64,000 bases of DNA from Paludibaculum fermentans (GTDB lineage Bacteria; Acidobacteriota; Terriglobia; Bryobacterales; Bryobacteraceae), in NCBI RefSeq assembly GCF_015277775.1, contig NZ_CP063849.1, positions 8,013,501 through 8,077,500 on the forward strand. The letters run 5' to 3'. The notes below the pieces were generated by a model. That model was not told the origin of the DNA, searched no databases, and worked only from the letters and a program-made list of their open reading frames with translations. The first letter of the stretch is position 1. Every line of letters starts with the position of its first letter. Below are positions 32,496 to 41,518 of this stretch, piece after piece. Position numbers and translations under genes: made by a program.

Positions 32496-34103
32496 ATGTC
32501 CAGGCGCACGAAGTGGATCGTAGGGTCCGCGGTGGCGGCAGGCCTGATTCTGGCCGGGTTGTTTGTGGCTGGAATGATCCTGTCGCGCCGGTTTGAGCCG
32601 TTCCTGCGGGAGCAGACCATTGCGTACCTGGAGACGCGGTTCCGCGCCAGCGTCGCTTTGAAGACCATCCACATCGACCTTCCCTTGAAGTCGCCGCTGG
32701 ACCTCCTGTTCCACAAGGGCAAGATGATCAAGGTGCGCGTCAACGGGGAAGACCTGGAAGTGCGGCTGAAGAGCATGCCTGCCGCGCCCTCCATCCTGAA
32801 GATGAGGAAGTTCCTGTTCGAGGTGGATCTCGACGCGATCTTGAATGGCAAGGCGCTGGTGCACCGCGTCAACCTGGAAGGTTTCGAGATCAACATCCCG
32901 CCGAAGGCAGACCGGCCCAAGCTGGCGAATAGCCTGCAGGCGCCCGAGCCGCAGGATGAGGCAGGGAAGCCGCAAAAGGTGGACGTGCTGATCGAAGAAG
33001 TGCTGGCCAGCGGCAGTACGTTAACGATTCTGCCAAAGGATGCCACCAAGGCTCCGCTGGTGTTCCGGATCCATACTTTGCGCCTGGAATCGGCTGGAAC
33101 CGGCACGGCGATGAAGTATCAGGCGCAACTGACGAATGCCAAGCCGCCGGGGCTGATCCAGTGCACCGGAACATTTGGACCCTGGGTGGCGGATAGCCCC
33201 TCGGACACGCCGCTGACCGGCAAGTACACGTTCGACAACGCGGATCTGGGCGTCTTCAAGGGAATCGCCGGACTGCTCTACTCCACCGGCGATTTCAGCG
33301 GCACGCTGGACGAGATTACCGTGGATGGCGAGACACGAGTGCCCGAGTTCCGGCTGACCATGAGCGGCAACCGCCTGCCCCTGACGACGAAATATCACGC
33401 GATTGTGGACGGCACGAACGGCAATACGCGGCTGGAGCCGGTGCAGGGGGTGCTGGGCTCCACGGCATTCACAGTGCGCGGCAGCGTGGTGCGGAACGTG
33501 GGCGCTAAGGGCAAGACGGTGGACCTGAAGGCCGTGATGCCCAAGGGGCGGCTGCAGGACGTACTGATGCTGGCGATGAAGGGCGATAAGCCGTTCATGA
33601 AAGGCGGGATCAATCTCGACTTCCGGGTGGTGCTGCCGCCGGGCCAGGGCGAGATCGCCGACCGGCTGCGGCTGAAAGGGGCGTTCCAACTGGTGGATGC
33701 GCTGTTCAGCCGCGCCGACGTACAGGAAGGCCTTGATTCGCTCAGCCGGCGGGCGCAGGGGCAGCCGCAGAACGAGGAGCTCGGCGAGATTCCGTCGCAG
33801 ATGTCCGGCGAGTTCGAAATGGGCGGAGGGCGGATCGACTTTTCGAAGCTGGGATTCGAGATTCCCGGCGCGGAGGTGGAGCTGACCGGCAACTATGTCT
33901 TCCACTCGCAGGAGCTGGATTTCCACGGCACGGCCCGCATGCAGGCGCGGCTCTCGCAGATGATGAAGTCGAGGTGGAAGAGGCTGGCGCTGAAGCCGGT
34001 GGATCCGTTCTTTGCGAAAGACGGCTACGGGGTGGTGGCGAAGATCAAGATTACAGGGACGCGGGAGAAGCCCTCGTTTGGCCTGGACCGGGGCAAGAAG
34101 TAG
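32496..34103 (+). CDS. AsmA-like inner-membrane-anchored protein
   Basis: 535 residues. One N-terminal membrane anchor (IVGSAVAAGLILAGLFVAGM) is followed by a long periplasmic beta-rich part with AsmA/DUF748-like pattern: LYSTGDFSGTLDEITVDGE, VPEFRLTMSGNRLPLTTKYH, FTVRGSVVRNVGAKGKTVDL, then a C-terminal block (LRLKGAFQLVDALFSRADVQ, IDFSKLGFEIPGAEVELTGN). Proteins of this group form elongated groove-like bridges and are linked to lipid transport or outer-membrane homeostasis. It is followed by a terminator shared with the convergent isomerase gene. Confidence 0.75.
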   Translation: MSRRTKWIVGSAVAAGLILAGLFVAGMILSRRFEPFLREQTIAYLETRFRASVALKTIHIDLPLKSPLDLLFHKGKMIKVRVNGEDLEVRLKSMPAAPSILKMRKFLFEVDLDAILNGKALVHRVNLEGFEINIPPKADRPKLANSLQAPEPQDEAGKPQKVDVLIEEVLASGSTLTILPKDATKAPLVFRIHTLRLESAGTGTAMKYQAQLTNAKPPGLIQCTGTFGPWVADSPSDTPLTGKYTFDNADLGVFKGIAGLLYSTGDFSGTLDEITVDGETRVPEFRLTMSGNRLPLTTKYHAIVDGTNGNTRLEPVQGVLGSTAFTVRGSVVRNVGAKGKTVDLKAVMPKGRLQDVLMLAMKGDKPFMKGGINLDFRVVLPPGQGEIADRLRLKGAFQLVDALFSRADVQEGLDSLSRRAQGQPQNEELGEIPSQMSGEFEMGGGRIDFSKLGFEIPGAEVELTGNYVFHSQELDFHGTARMQARLSQMMKSRWKRLALKPVDPFFAKDGYGVVAKIKITGTREKPSFGLDRGKK

Positions 34104-34106
34104 GGA

Positions 34107-34140
34107 AAAGGGCAGCCCTGGCGAGCTGCCCCTTTGTTTC
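34107..34140. terminator. Terminator between convergent genes
   Basis: GGGCAGC (34110-34116) pairs with GCTGCCC (34125-34131), flanked by AAA on the left and CTTTGTTT on the right, between two genes that end 54 bases apart. It can serve both strands, better the plus strand. Confidence 0.75.
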
Positions 34141-34157
34141 CAGTCCTGAGCGGCGGC

Positions 34158-35207
34158 CTATTCGAGGCCGAGGATGCGGCGGTTGCGCTTGGCGTCGGAG
34201 GCGCCGCCGGCGAAGTCGTCGAAGGCCTTCTTGGGGACGTCGATGAGGTGGGCTTCGATGAACGGAGCGCCTTCGGCCGCGCCCTGGGCGGCGTCCTTGA
34301 AGCAGCATTCCCATTCGAGGACGGCCCAGCTCTTGTAGCCGGCCGCGGTGAGGCGCGAGAAGACCTGGCCGAAGTCGACCTGGCCGTCGCCCAGGGAGCG
34401 GAAGCGGCCCGGACGGTTCTTCCAGTCGGCATAGCCGCCGTACACGCCGGCCTTGGCGGACGGCACGAACTCGGCATCCTTCACGTGGAACGCCTTGATG
34501 TAGGGGCCGTAGGCGTCGATGAAGCCGACGTAGTCCATGCACTGCAGGACGAAGTGCGACGGATCGTAATTGATGCCGAGGCGGGGGTGGTTGCCGGTGG
34601 CTTCCAGCAGGCGCTCGAAGGTGAGGCCGTCGTGGAGGTCCTCACCCGGGTGCAGTTCGAACGCAAAATCGACCCCATGCTTGTCGGCGAAGTCGAAGAT
34701 GGGCTTCCAGCGCTTGGCGAGTTCCTTGAAGGCTTCCTCGACCAGGCCGGCGGGCCGCTGCGGCCAGGGGTAGACGGTGGGCCAGAGCAGGGCGCCGGTG
34801 AAGGAAGGCGTGACGCTGAGGCCGAGGTTCTTGGAGGCCTTGATGACGAGTTTGAGCTGCTCGACGGCCCACTTGGCGCGGGCTTTGGGATTGCCGCGCA
34901 CCTCCGGGGCGGCGAAACCATCGAAGAGTTCGTCGTAAGCGGGATGGACGGCCACGAGCTGGCCCTGCAGGTGCGAAGCGAGTTCCGTGATCTCCAGGCC
35001 GTTCATCTGGCCCTTCAGGTCCTGGCAGTAGGTCTTCGATTCGGCGGCCTTCTTCAGGTCGATCACCCGGCTGTCCCACGACGGAATCTGGACGCCGATA
35101 TAGCCGAGTTCCTTGGCCCAGGCAGTGATATTGGGCAGGCTATTGAACGGCTCTTCGTCGCCCATGAACTGGGCCAGGAAAATGGCGGGTCCTTTTATTT
35201 GTGACAT
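34158..35207 (-). CDS. Sugar phosphate isomerase/epimerase-like TIM-barrel protein
   Basis: 349 residues (MSQIKGPAIFLAQFMGDEEP). The AP-endonuclease-2-like TIM barrel is suggested by NITAWAKELGYIGVQIPSWD at the start, FAFELHPGEDLHDGLTFERL with the first metal-binding Glu, LGINYDPSHF with Asp and His, IKAFHVKDAE with His and Asp, and WAVLEWECCF near the end with the last Glu. These residues form the divalent metal site of the xylose isomerase-like family. There is no signal peptide, so the enzyme acts in the cytoplasm, probably on a sugar, inositol or keto-sugar. It is divergent from the MBL/VOC fusion gene. Confidence 0.88.
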   Translation of the reverse strand: MSQIKGPAIFLAQFMGDEEPFNSLPNITAWAKELGYIGVQIPSWDSRVIDLKKAAESKTYCQDLKGQMNGLEITELASHLQGQLVAVHPAYDELFDGFAAPEVRGNPKARAKWAVEQLKLVIKASKNLGLSVTPSFTGALLWPTVYPWPQRPAGLVEEAFKELAKRWKPIFDFADKHGVDFAFELHPGEDLHDGLTFERLLEATGNHPRLGINYDPSHFVLQCMDYVGFIDAYGPYIKAFHVKDAEFVPSAKAGVYGGYADWKNRPGRFRSLGDGQVDFGQVFSRLTAAGYKSWAVLEWECCFKDAAQGAAEGAPFIEAHLIDVPKKAFDDFAGGASDAKRNRRILGLE

Positions 35208-35334
35208 GATCGCCTCTCAGAGAGTAGTTGGTATCAACCCTCAACATCGTATGCCATCCGTGAGGATGTTGCACCATTCCAGGCGTTCCGGCGGAATCCC
35301 GCGCGGCAGCGGTGTCATCCATTGAACAGAAAGT

Positions 35335-36489
35335 ATGAACTGGATCTGTTCGACCTGCGGAGCGCAGCAGGAAGCCAGTGAGCAGGCGCCGGAGTGCTGC
35401 CCTATTTGCGAGGATGCCCGGCAGTATGTCGGCTGGGCCGGCCAGCAGTGGACGACGCTGGAGGAGCTTAAGGGCCGGCACCGGAACGTGATCACCGAGG
35501 AAGAGCCGGGTGTCTGGTCGATTGTCACCGAGCCTACATTCGGCATTGGGCAGCGCGCGTTTCTCATTCGCACCGAAGAGGGCAATATCCTGTGGGACTG
35601 CATTGCCCTTCTGGACGACCAGACGGTGCGGGCCGTAGAGGAACTGGGCGGCATCGGCTGCATTGCGATCTCGCACCCGCACTACTACTCATCGATGATC
35701 GAGTGGAGCGATGCCTTCGGCGGAGCGCCGGTTTGGATCCACGAGGACGAGCGGGACTGGTTGCAGCGGCGCAGCGGCGCGGTCCGGCTATGGGTGGGTG
35801 ATACGGCCAGCCTGCCGGGCGGGGCGACCCTGATCCGCTGCGGCGGGCACTTCAACGGCTACCAGGTGCTGCACCGGGCAGTCGCCTTGTTCGCCGGTGA
35901 CCAGCCCCAGGTGGCGATGGATCGGCGCTGGACTAGCTTCCTGTACAGCTATCCGAACATGGTGCCGCTGGGGGCCGAGGCGGTGCAGCGCATCGTGGCC
36001 GCGCTGGAGCCGTTTGAGTTCGAGCGATTGTACGGCGCATTCCCGGGCAAGACGATCCGCGAGGATGCGAAGGGCGCGGTGCGGCGTTCGGCCGAGCGCT
36101 ATCTGCAGGCGATCGGCTCGTCGCTGACCGACTTCACGGAGAGTCCGCAGCAACTGGTGGTGGAGCTGTACGTGCGCGATGTGCGCGCGTCGACGGAGTT
36201 CTACCAGCGGCTCGGCTTCCAGGTGGAGCGGGCGGAAGAGCACTTCGTGGCGTTGAACTGGGAGCGGTCGAGACTGCTGCTGGAAGAGATTCCAGGACAG
36301 CCGGAGCCGCCTTCGACCGTGGTGGCGAACATGCGGATCCTGGTGCCCGACGTGAATCATTACTGGACGTTGTGCCAGGAGCTGGGGCTACGCGTGATCA
36401 AGCCCGTGGACGACCGCTACTATGGCCTGCGCGACTTCACGGTCGTCTCGCCGGACGGGCTGGGGTTGCGCTTCGCCACGCCGATCTAG
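35335..36489 (+). CDS. Zinc-ribbon / MBL-fold / VOC fusion protein
   Basis: 384 residues in three parts. Residues 1-30 look like a zinc ribbon (CSTCG..CCPIC). Residues 50-260 are an MBL-fold-like domain (FGIGQRAFLIRTEEGNILWD, then IGCIAISHPHYYSSMIEWSD and LIRCGGHFNGYQVLHRAVAL). The usual HxHxDH signature is replaced by HPHYYS, so the active site differs from classic metallo-beta-lactamases. Residues 278-384 are a glyoxalase/VOC domain (VVELYVRDVRASTEFYQRLG, FTVVSPDGLGLRF). I know MBL proteins with HPHYY and SYPNxxPL, but the added VOC domain looks uncommon. Stop codons overlap the convergent metallophosphoesterase gene. Substrate unknown. Confidence 0.75.
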   Translation: MNWICSTCGAQQEASEQAPECCPICEDARQYVGWAGQQWTTLEELKGRHRNVITEEEPGVWSIVTEPTFGIGQRAFLIRTEEGNILWDCIALLDDQTVRAVEELGGIGCIAISHPHYYSSMIEWSDAFGGAPVWIHEDERDWLQRRSGAVRLWVGDTASLPGGATLIRCGGHFNGYQVLHRAVALFAGDQPQVAMDRRWTSFLYSYPNMVPLGAEAVQRIVAALEPFEFERLYGAFPGKTIREDAKGAVRRSAERYLQAIGSSLTDFTESPQQLVVELYVRDVRASTEFYQRLGFQVERAEEHFVALNWERSRLLLEEIPGQPEPPSTVVANMRILVPDVNHYWTLCQELGLRVIKPVDDRYYGLRDFTVVSPDGLGLRFATPI

Positions 36490-37355
36490 GCCCGCCACGG
36501 CAGGAAGATGGTCTTGCCGTTCTTCTCCATATTGCCGCCGAACGCGTGGAGCGTGAACGCGCCGCCCGCCTTGCTGAGGCGGCTTTCCACCCAGCCCACC
36601 GGCTCCGTGTCGTTGAAGTTGTAGCCGACGGCGGGCAGGTTGAGCAGATGGATGCCTTCCCACGCTTCGTACTTGTAGGCGTGCGAGTGGCCATAGAGCA
36701 CGGCCTTCACTTTGCGGTGGGGTTTGAGAATCTCGAAGAAGCGCGGTGCGTCGAGCAGCGAGGTGTCGCCGTCGTCCAGCGTGTGGTGGACGAAGAGGAT
36801 GGTGGGCAGGTCGCTGGACGTCTTGAGGAACTCGGAGAGCCACGTGCGCTGAGCCTTGCCGAGCAGGCCTGGCGTCGAGTTGGCCTCAATGAGGGAATCG
36901 AGCACGATGACGCGCACGGCGGGCCCTTCCACCACCAGCACATGCTTCTCCTGGACGCTCTGGATGCCGGCCTGTTGCTTGCCGAAGACGCCGAGGAAGT
37001 TCTTGCGGTGGTCGTGGTTGCCCAGGGCCATGGCGACCGGCACCTTCGAGGAGAGCGGCTTAAGCAGGCCCTGGACCGCCTGGTAATCCGCGGGCAGGCC
37101 CTGGAGCCGGGCGACATCGCCGCAATGCAGAACCGCCTCGGGCTGGGCCGCCTCGACCTCCGCGACTACACGCTTGAGATTGGCCACGGGATTGAAGCCA
37201 CGATAGGTCTCCGAGGCGTCGGCGGGGATGTGGGTATCCGAGATCAGCGCCCAGTGCATCTCCGGTTCGGCGGAGCGCAGCAGCGAGACACCCGCGCCGG
37301 CCATGGCGAGGGCGAAGGTGCGGCGGGAGAGGGAAGGGATCGAGGCGTACGGCAT
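36486..37355 (-). CDS. Metallophosphoesterase with Tat-like signal
   Basis: 289 residues. N-terminus SRRTFALAMAGAGVSLLRSA is a Tat-type export signal. Calcineurin-like motifs in order: LISDTHIP, VLHCGDVARLQG, MALGNHDHRKN, FVHHTL and VLYGHSHAYKYE, which give the full dinuclear metal site. It should hydrolyse a phosphate ester outside the cytoplasm. Its C-terminal end overlaps that of the fusion gene on the other strand by 3 bases. Confidence 0.9.
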   Translation of the reverse strand: MPYASIPSLSRRTFALAMAGAGVSLLRSAEPEMHWALISDTHIPADASETYRGFNPVANLKRVVAEVEAAQPEAVLHCGDVARLQGLPADYQAVQGLLKPLSSKVPVAMALGNHDHRKNFLGVFGKQQAGIQSVQEKHVLVVEGPAVRVIVLDSLIEANSTPGLLGKAQRTWLSEFLKTSSDLPTILFVHHTLDDGDTSLLDAPRFFEILKPHRKVKAVLYGHSHAYKYEAWEGIHLLNLPAVGYNFNDTEPVGWVESRLSKAGGAFTLHAFGGNMEKNGKTIFLPWRA

Positions 37356-37397
37356 CTTACCCCACAGTGTACCCAGCGCCCGGCATGGCGCGCTGTC

Positions 37398-37883
37398 TCA
37401 GTGAGCGGCGGGTTTCGCGTCCAGCGCCGCGACGGCGGCCGACTGCTCGCGGCCATAGGTGAAGCGGTCGATGTCGCTGACACCGGATTTGGCGTAGTCG
37501 CGGGCCGTCTTGCCGTCGCTGTTGCGGACCTTTGGATCGGCGCCGTACTTCAGCAGGGAGCGGACAATGCCGTCATAGCCATAGCCGGCCGCCATCATGA
37601 GCGGAGTCATTTTGCCGTGGGCGAGATTGGGGTCGGCTCCTTTGGCCAGCAGCAGGTCGACGGCTTGCGGCTGGTTCTTGTGGATGGCGTGCTGGAGGAC
37701 GGTCCAGTTGTTGACTCCGGCCGACTGGTTGACGCCGGCGCCCTGATCCAGTTGCTTGTTCATGGCGGCGAGGTCGCCTTCCCGGGCAGCGCCGATCAGG
37801 GTGGAGGTATCGTGGGCACCGCCGCAGCCTGCGAGCACGGTAGCGGTCAAGAGGAGGAGAAGGAGGCCGCGGCGATGCTTCAT
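37398..37883 (-). CDS. Ankyrin-repeat lipoprotein
   Basis: 161 residues. The lipobox LTATVLAGC (Cys at 20) marks it as a lipoprotein. Four ankyrin-like repeats follow: TSTLIGAAREGDLAAMNKQL, NWTVLQHAIHKNQPQAVDLL, KMTPLMMAAGYGYDGIVRSL and SDGKTARDYAKSGVSDIDRF. Ankyrin repeats mediate protein contacts; the partner is not known. It lies 42 bases downstream of the metallophosphoesterase start on the same strand, but upstream in the transcript, so both could be in one unit. Confidence 0.85.
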   Translation of the reverse strand: MKHRRGLLLLLLTATVLAGCGGAHDTSTLIGAAREGDLAAMNKQLDQGAGVNQSAGVNNWTVLQHAIHKNQPQAVDLLLAKGADPNLAHGKMTPLMMAAGYGYDGIVRSLLKYGADPKVRNSDGKTARDYAKSGVSDIDRFTYGREQSAAVAALDAKPAAH

Positions 37884-37929
37884 GCAATGATTGTACGAAG
37901 AGTACTTTGAATTGTAAAGTACAAACTGA

Positions 37930-40016
37930 TTACTGGCTCCAGCGGCCGGCTTTGGCGGACTGCTCCAGCAGCGCGGCCGGTTTCCAGAACGGGCCGAACT
38001 CGTCGTAGAGGGCGCGCATGCGGTCGGCCACCCGCTGCAGGCCGAGGGTCTCGGCGTAGTGCATGGGGCCGCCGCGCCAGGCTGGGAAGCCGTAGCCGTT
38101 TACGTAGACGATGTCGATGTCGACAGGACGCAGGGCGACGCCCTCCTCCAACAGCCGGGCGCCTTCGTTGATGAGGGCGAAGAGTGTGCGCTCGAGGATC
38201 TCCGTGTGGGCGAAGGTTCGCTGGGGGATGGCCTGGCAGGCGGCGTATTCGCGGACGAGGCGCTCGACTTCGGGGTCGGGTGAAGGTGCGCGATTCGCGT
38301 CGTAGAGATACCAACCGGCGCCGGACTTCTGGCCGTAGCGGCCACGGGTGTAGAGTTCGTCCTCAAACGACGCCGGCTGGATGTGCGGGATCCCCAGGCG
38401 GATGGCCTCCTGGCGCACCCGCCAGGCCACGTCGACGCCGGCGAGATCACCGACGGCCAGGGGGCCCATGGCCATGCCCCAATCCGTCAGGGCCTGGTCG
38501 ACCTGCCCGACGGAGGCGCCCTCCTCCACGAGCCGGATGGCTTCGTGGCGGTAAGGGCCGAACATGCGGTTGCCGATGAAGCCGAAAGCGTTGCCGGACA
38601 GGACGCCCACCTTCTTGAGGGTTTTGCCCAGCTCCATTGCCGTGGCGATCACCGCCGGCGATGTTGCTTTGCCCCGGACCACCTCCAGCAGCCGCATGAC
38701 ATTGGCGGGGCTGAAGAAGTGGGTGCCGACGACCCACTCCGGCCGGTTGGTGGCCGAGGCGATCTCGTCGATGTCGAGTGTCGAGGTGTTGGTGGAGAGG
38801 ATGGCTCCGTCGCGCACGACCGCGTCGAGGTCGGAGAAGACGTGCTTCTTGAGGGCCAGTTCCTCGAAGACGGCTTCGACGACGATATCTGCTTCGTCGA
38901 AACCCTCGTAGCGCAGGACGGGCTTGATCAGGTCGAGGCGCTGCGCGGCGGTTTCGGCGGAGAGGCGGCCGCGTTTCACCGAGTTTTCGTAGTTGCGGCG
39001 GATGGAGTTGAGGCCGTGATCCAGGGCGCTCTGGGTCGTTTCCTTCAGGACCACCGGGATCCCCGCATTGGCGAAGCACATGGCGATGCCGCCGCCCATG
39101 GTGCCCGCGCCCACGACCGCCGCCCGGCGCAGCGGCAAGGGTTGAACTTCCTTGGGCAGGCCAGGGATGCGCGCGACGGCGCGTTCGCCGAAGAAGACGT
39201 GGATGAGGGCTTTGGACTGTGTGCCGAACAGGCATTCGCTGAAGAGTTTGGCTTCGTACTCGAGGCCGGCATCGAAATCGAAGCGGGCGGTGGCGGCGAT
39301 GGACTCGAGTGCGGCCAGCGGAGCGGTCTGGCCCTTGAGCTTCCTGCGGCAGGAGTCCTGGAACAGTGCCTTGAGCGATTCCGCGGCGACCGCGCCGACG
39401 AGCTTGGCGGAGAGGTCGCGGGTGCGGCGGACCGGCGGATGCTCGTTGGCAAAGGCGATGGCGCCGGTGAGCAGGTCGCCCTCGATGAGACGGTCGACGA
39501 TGCCGCTACCCAGGGCCTCGGAGGCGCTGACGGGCTCGCCGAAGGCGCACATCTGCATGGCTGTTTCGACGCCTGCGAGCCGGGGCAGCCGCTGCGTACC
39601 GCCGCGCCCGGGATGAGTCCGAGCTTCACTTCGGGCTGGCCGACCTTGGCCGACGGCACGGCGACACGGTAGTGGCCCGCCATGGCGGTCTCCAGTCCGC
39701 CGCCGAGCGCGGTGCCGTGGATGGCCATGATCACCGGCTTCGGCGAGTCCTCGATTTCCGAGAGGATCCCGTTCAGGTTCAGGGGCGGCGCTTCGCCGGA
39801 GACGATGCGGCCGAATTCACGGATATCGGCGCCGGCGATGAACGTGCGGCCCGCGCCGATGACGACCACGGCATGGATCGTGTCGTCGGAGGCGGCGGAA
39901 CGGACCGCGGCGGCGATGCCCTCAGGCACTCCGGGACTCAATGCATTCACGGGCGGATTGTTGATGGTGACTACCAGGACGGAGCCCTGCCGGGAGGTCG
40001 TAACGAGATCGCTCAT
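37930..40016 (-). pseudogene. Bifunctional enoyl-CoA hydratase/3-hydroxyacyl-CoA dehydrogenase, frameshifted
   Basis: The 5' part (start 40016) gives a crotonase domain: VVTINNPPVNALSPGVPEGI, AGRTFIAGADIREFGRIVSG, ALGGGLETAMAGHYRVAVPS. At KLGLIPGA the frame breaks: the expected GGTQRLPRLAGVETAMQMCA continues one frame over (the second piece is open at 37930-39558). One G appears to be missing in the run around 39601-39606. The second part has the NAD-binding GAGTMGGGIAMCFANAG and FVGTHFFSPANVMRLLE-type sequence (WVVGTHFFSPANVMRLLEVV). Restored, the protein is about 695 residues, the normal size of FadJ/FadB alpha subunits that carry out two steps of fatty acid beta-oxidation. The break may be real or a base-call error. 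Confidence 0.85.
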
Positions 40017-40037
40017 AGAGTTGTCCTACACTGAAAT

Positions 40038-40445
40038 TTGAAGCCCCAGCCTCTGAACGCCAAAGAGCTCAACGAGCTCATCCTCAAGATGCCATTCAAT
40101 CACCATTTGGGCCTGCGTGTGACGCGTGTGTACAAAGATGGGCTGACGCTGGAGTGCGAGGTGCGGCCCGAGATGACAAATGGGCTGGGCACGCTGCACG
40201 GCGGAGTGACGGCTTCGCTGGTGGATGCAGCGGTCGGCATTGCCGTCATTGGCGCCCGCGGCGGAGCGCCGGCGACGACGGTGGAGATGAAGCTGAACTA
40301 CCTGCGTCCGGCAACGCACGGAAAGGTGCGGGCGCGGGCGCGGCTGTTGAAGGTGGGCCGGACACTGGCGGTAGGCAGCGTGGACGTACACGACTCACAT
40401 GGGCACGCCATTGCGACGGCCCTGCTGACGTACATGCTGCTGTAG
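40038..40445 (+). CDS. PaaI-type hotdog thioesterase
   Basis: 135 residues from TTG 40038, or 118 from ATG 40089 (MPFNHHLGLRV); the first gives the full family N-terminus, but no ribosome binding site is visible for either. Hotdog motif TNGLGTLHGGVTASLVDAAV with the HGG characteristic of the PaaI group, then VEMKLNYLRPATHGKVRARA. It should hydrolyse an acyl-CoA. It is transcribed away from the beta-oxidation gene with only 21 bases between the starts, so promoters overlap and a link to acyl-CoA metabolism is likely. Confidence 0.88.
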   Translation: MKPQPLNAKELNELILKMPFNHHLGLRVTRVYKDGLTLECEVRPEMTNGLGTLHGGVTASLVDAAVGIAVIGARGGAPATTVEMKLNYLRPATHGKVRARARLLKVGRTLAVGSVDVHDSHGHAIATALLTYMLL

Positions 40446-40460
40446 GGCGCCTGAAAGCGC

Positions 40461-41054
40461 TTAGTTATAGAACGAGAGGTCGGTGCTCGCCTTGCCGGCG
40501 ATGCTGGCCACCTGGCTGAAGGTCTGGCCGTTCAGGACGATGGTGCGTCGGATGGAGATGACGGATTCTCCGGTACGGTCCTGGTAGCGGCAGTAGGAGT
40601 TGGGAATCGCCTGGGGCAGGCGTTCGAGGACCGCGCGGTCGTGGATGACGAGCGTGGCGACTTCGAACTCGGAGATGGTCGTCTGGCCTCCGCTCTCCAG
40701 GACTTCCTGTACGCGCACCTGATCGAGAGTGGTGCAGTCCTCCGACAGGGTGCCGGACATGTAGATGGACCGGCTGCGGCCGCCGTTGCCGCGGATGCGG
40801 CCGCTGACGGTGAAGGTACGGCCGCTCCACTCGACCGGCAGCGCGGGCGCGGTGTGGTCGGTGGCCATGCTGTTGATGTGGATACTGGGCGACTCCCGCT
40901 CTTTGCGGTTCTGTCCATTGGCATCTTTGAGGGATGGGAATTCGACGACCAGTCTGGCGGAGACACTAGCGGCGATCGACTTCACACTTCGGAAGAAGGC
41001 CATGGGATCGGCCTTGGTGGTCAACTGCAACGGGGACTCCTCTGTGGGTTCCAT
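40461..41054 (-). CDS. Protein of unknown function
   Basis: 197 residues from ATG 41052-41054 (MEPTEESPLQLTTKADPMAF); other starts are possible. There is no signal peptide and no recognised domain. The middle part (RTFTVSGRIRGNGGRSRSIY, then MSGTLSEDCTTLDQVRVQEV) and the end (RRTIVLNGQTFSQVASIAGK) suggest beta structure. It is convergent with the thioesterase gene and follows the terminator of the next gene upstream, so it probably has its own promoter in the short gap near 41060-41090. Confidence 0.6.
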   Translation of the reverse strand: MEPTEESPLQLTTKADPMAFFRSVKSIAASVSARLVVEFPSLKDANGQNRKERESPSIHINSMATDHTAPALPVEWSGRTFTVSGRIRGNGGRSRSIYMSGTLSEDCTTLDQVRVQEVLESGGQTTISEFEVATLVIHDRAVLERLPQAIPNSYCRYQDRTGESVISIRRTIVLNGQTFSQVASIAGKASTDLSFYN

Positions 41055-41091
41055 GGGTGGCTGGCCGCGGGTGGGGCACCGGCGGGTGAAA

Positions 41092-41131
41092 ACGCAAAGC
41101 ACGCGGGCTCCCCCGAGGAAACCCGCGCGCT
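41092..41131 (-). terminator. Terminator after the DUF5666-like gene
   Basis: On the minus strand, AGCGCGCGGG pairs with CCCGCGTGCT (one mismatch) and TTTGCGTTTT follows. It lies 31 bases after the stop codon at 41162. Confidence 0.7.
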
Positions 41132-41161
41132 CCCTTCTACTGAGGTGATTTGGATGTCAGG

Positions 41162-41518
41162 TTAGGCGCTACGCACCTCCAGGGCTTCCAGTTTTCCATC
41201 GCTGCGGAGCACCGCGACGATTTTCACTTCCATGCCGGGCTTCAGACTTTTGAAGCTCAGTCCCCGCGAGTAGCGGGTGGAGGAGGTGGCCACGATCGGC
41301 ACACTGGTGCCTTGAACCTGGACCACACTTTGGTCCTCGTCCACGGCCTCAATCTTGCCGGTCACCTCCTGCTTCTCCGCTGCTTGGGCTTCCTGGTGAG
41401 TGGGCCGGGCACCCCCCTCCGATTGAGCACCAATGGTGCCCACTGGGGTGTTCCCAATTGCCAAAGCACTCACCAGGAGAACTGAGGCCGCGGATCCTAA
41501 TGTCAGGCTTAGTTTCAT
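41162..41518 (-). CDS. Small secreted protein with a DUF5666/OB-like domain
   Basis: 118 residues from ATG 41516-41518 with AGGAG at good distance. A signal peptide (LGSAASVLLVSALAIGNTPV) and a short linker (GAQSEGGARPTHQEAQAAEK) lead into a small barrel: QEVTGKIEAVDEDQSVVQVQ, VPIVATSSTRYSRG, SLKPGMEVKIVAVLRSDGKL. The pattern (GxIxxVdxxxxxxxVxG..T.....xxLxxGxxVxV.g) is that of DUF5666-type OB domains. It is divergent from the orphan permease at 41902. Function unknown; periplasmic. Confidence 0.75.
   Translation of the reverse strand: MKLSLTLGSAASVLLVSALAIGNTPVGTIGAQSEGGARPTHQEAQAAEKQEVTGKIEAVDEDQSVVQVQGTSVPIVATSSTRYSRGLSFKSLKPGMEVKIVAVLRSDGKLEALEVRSA

Noticed and set aside
36372-37910. 512-codon plus-strand frame opposite the metallophosphoesterase and ankyrin genes
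   Set aside because: It covers two recognisable genes on the other strand and has shadow-like composition.
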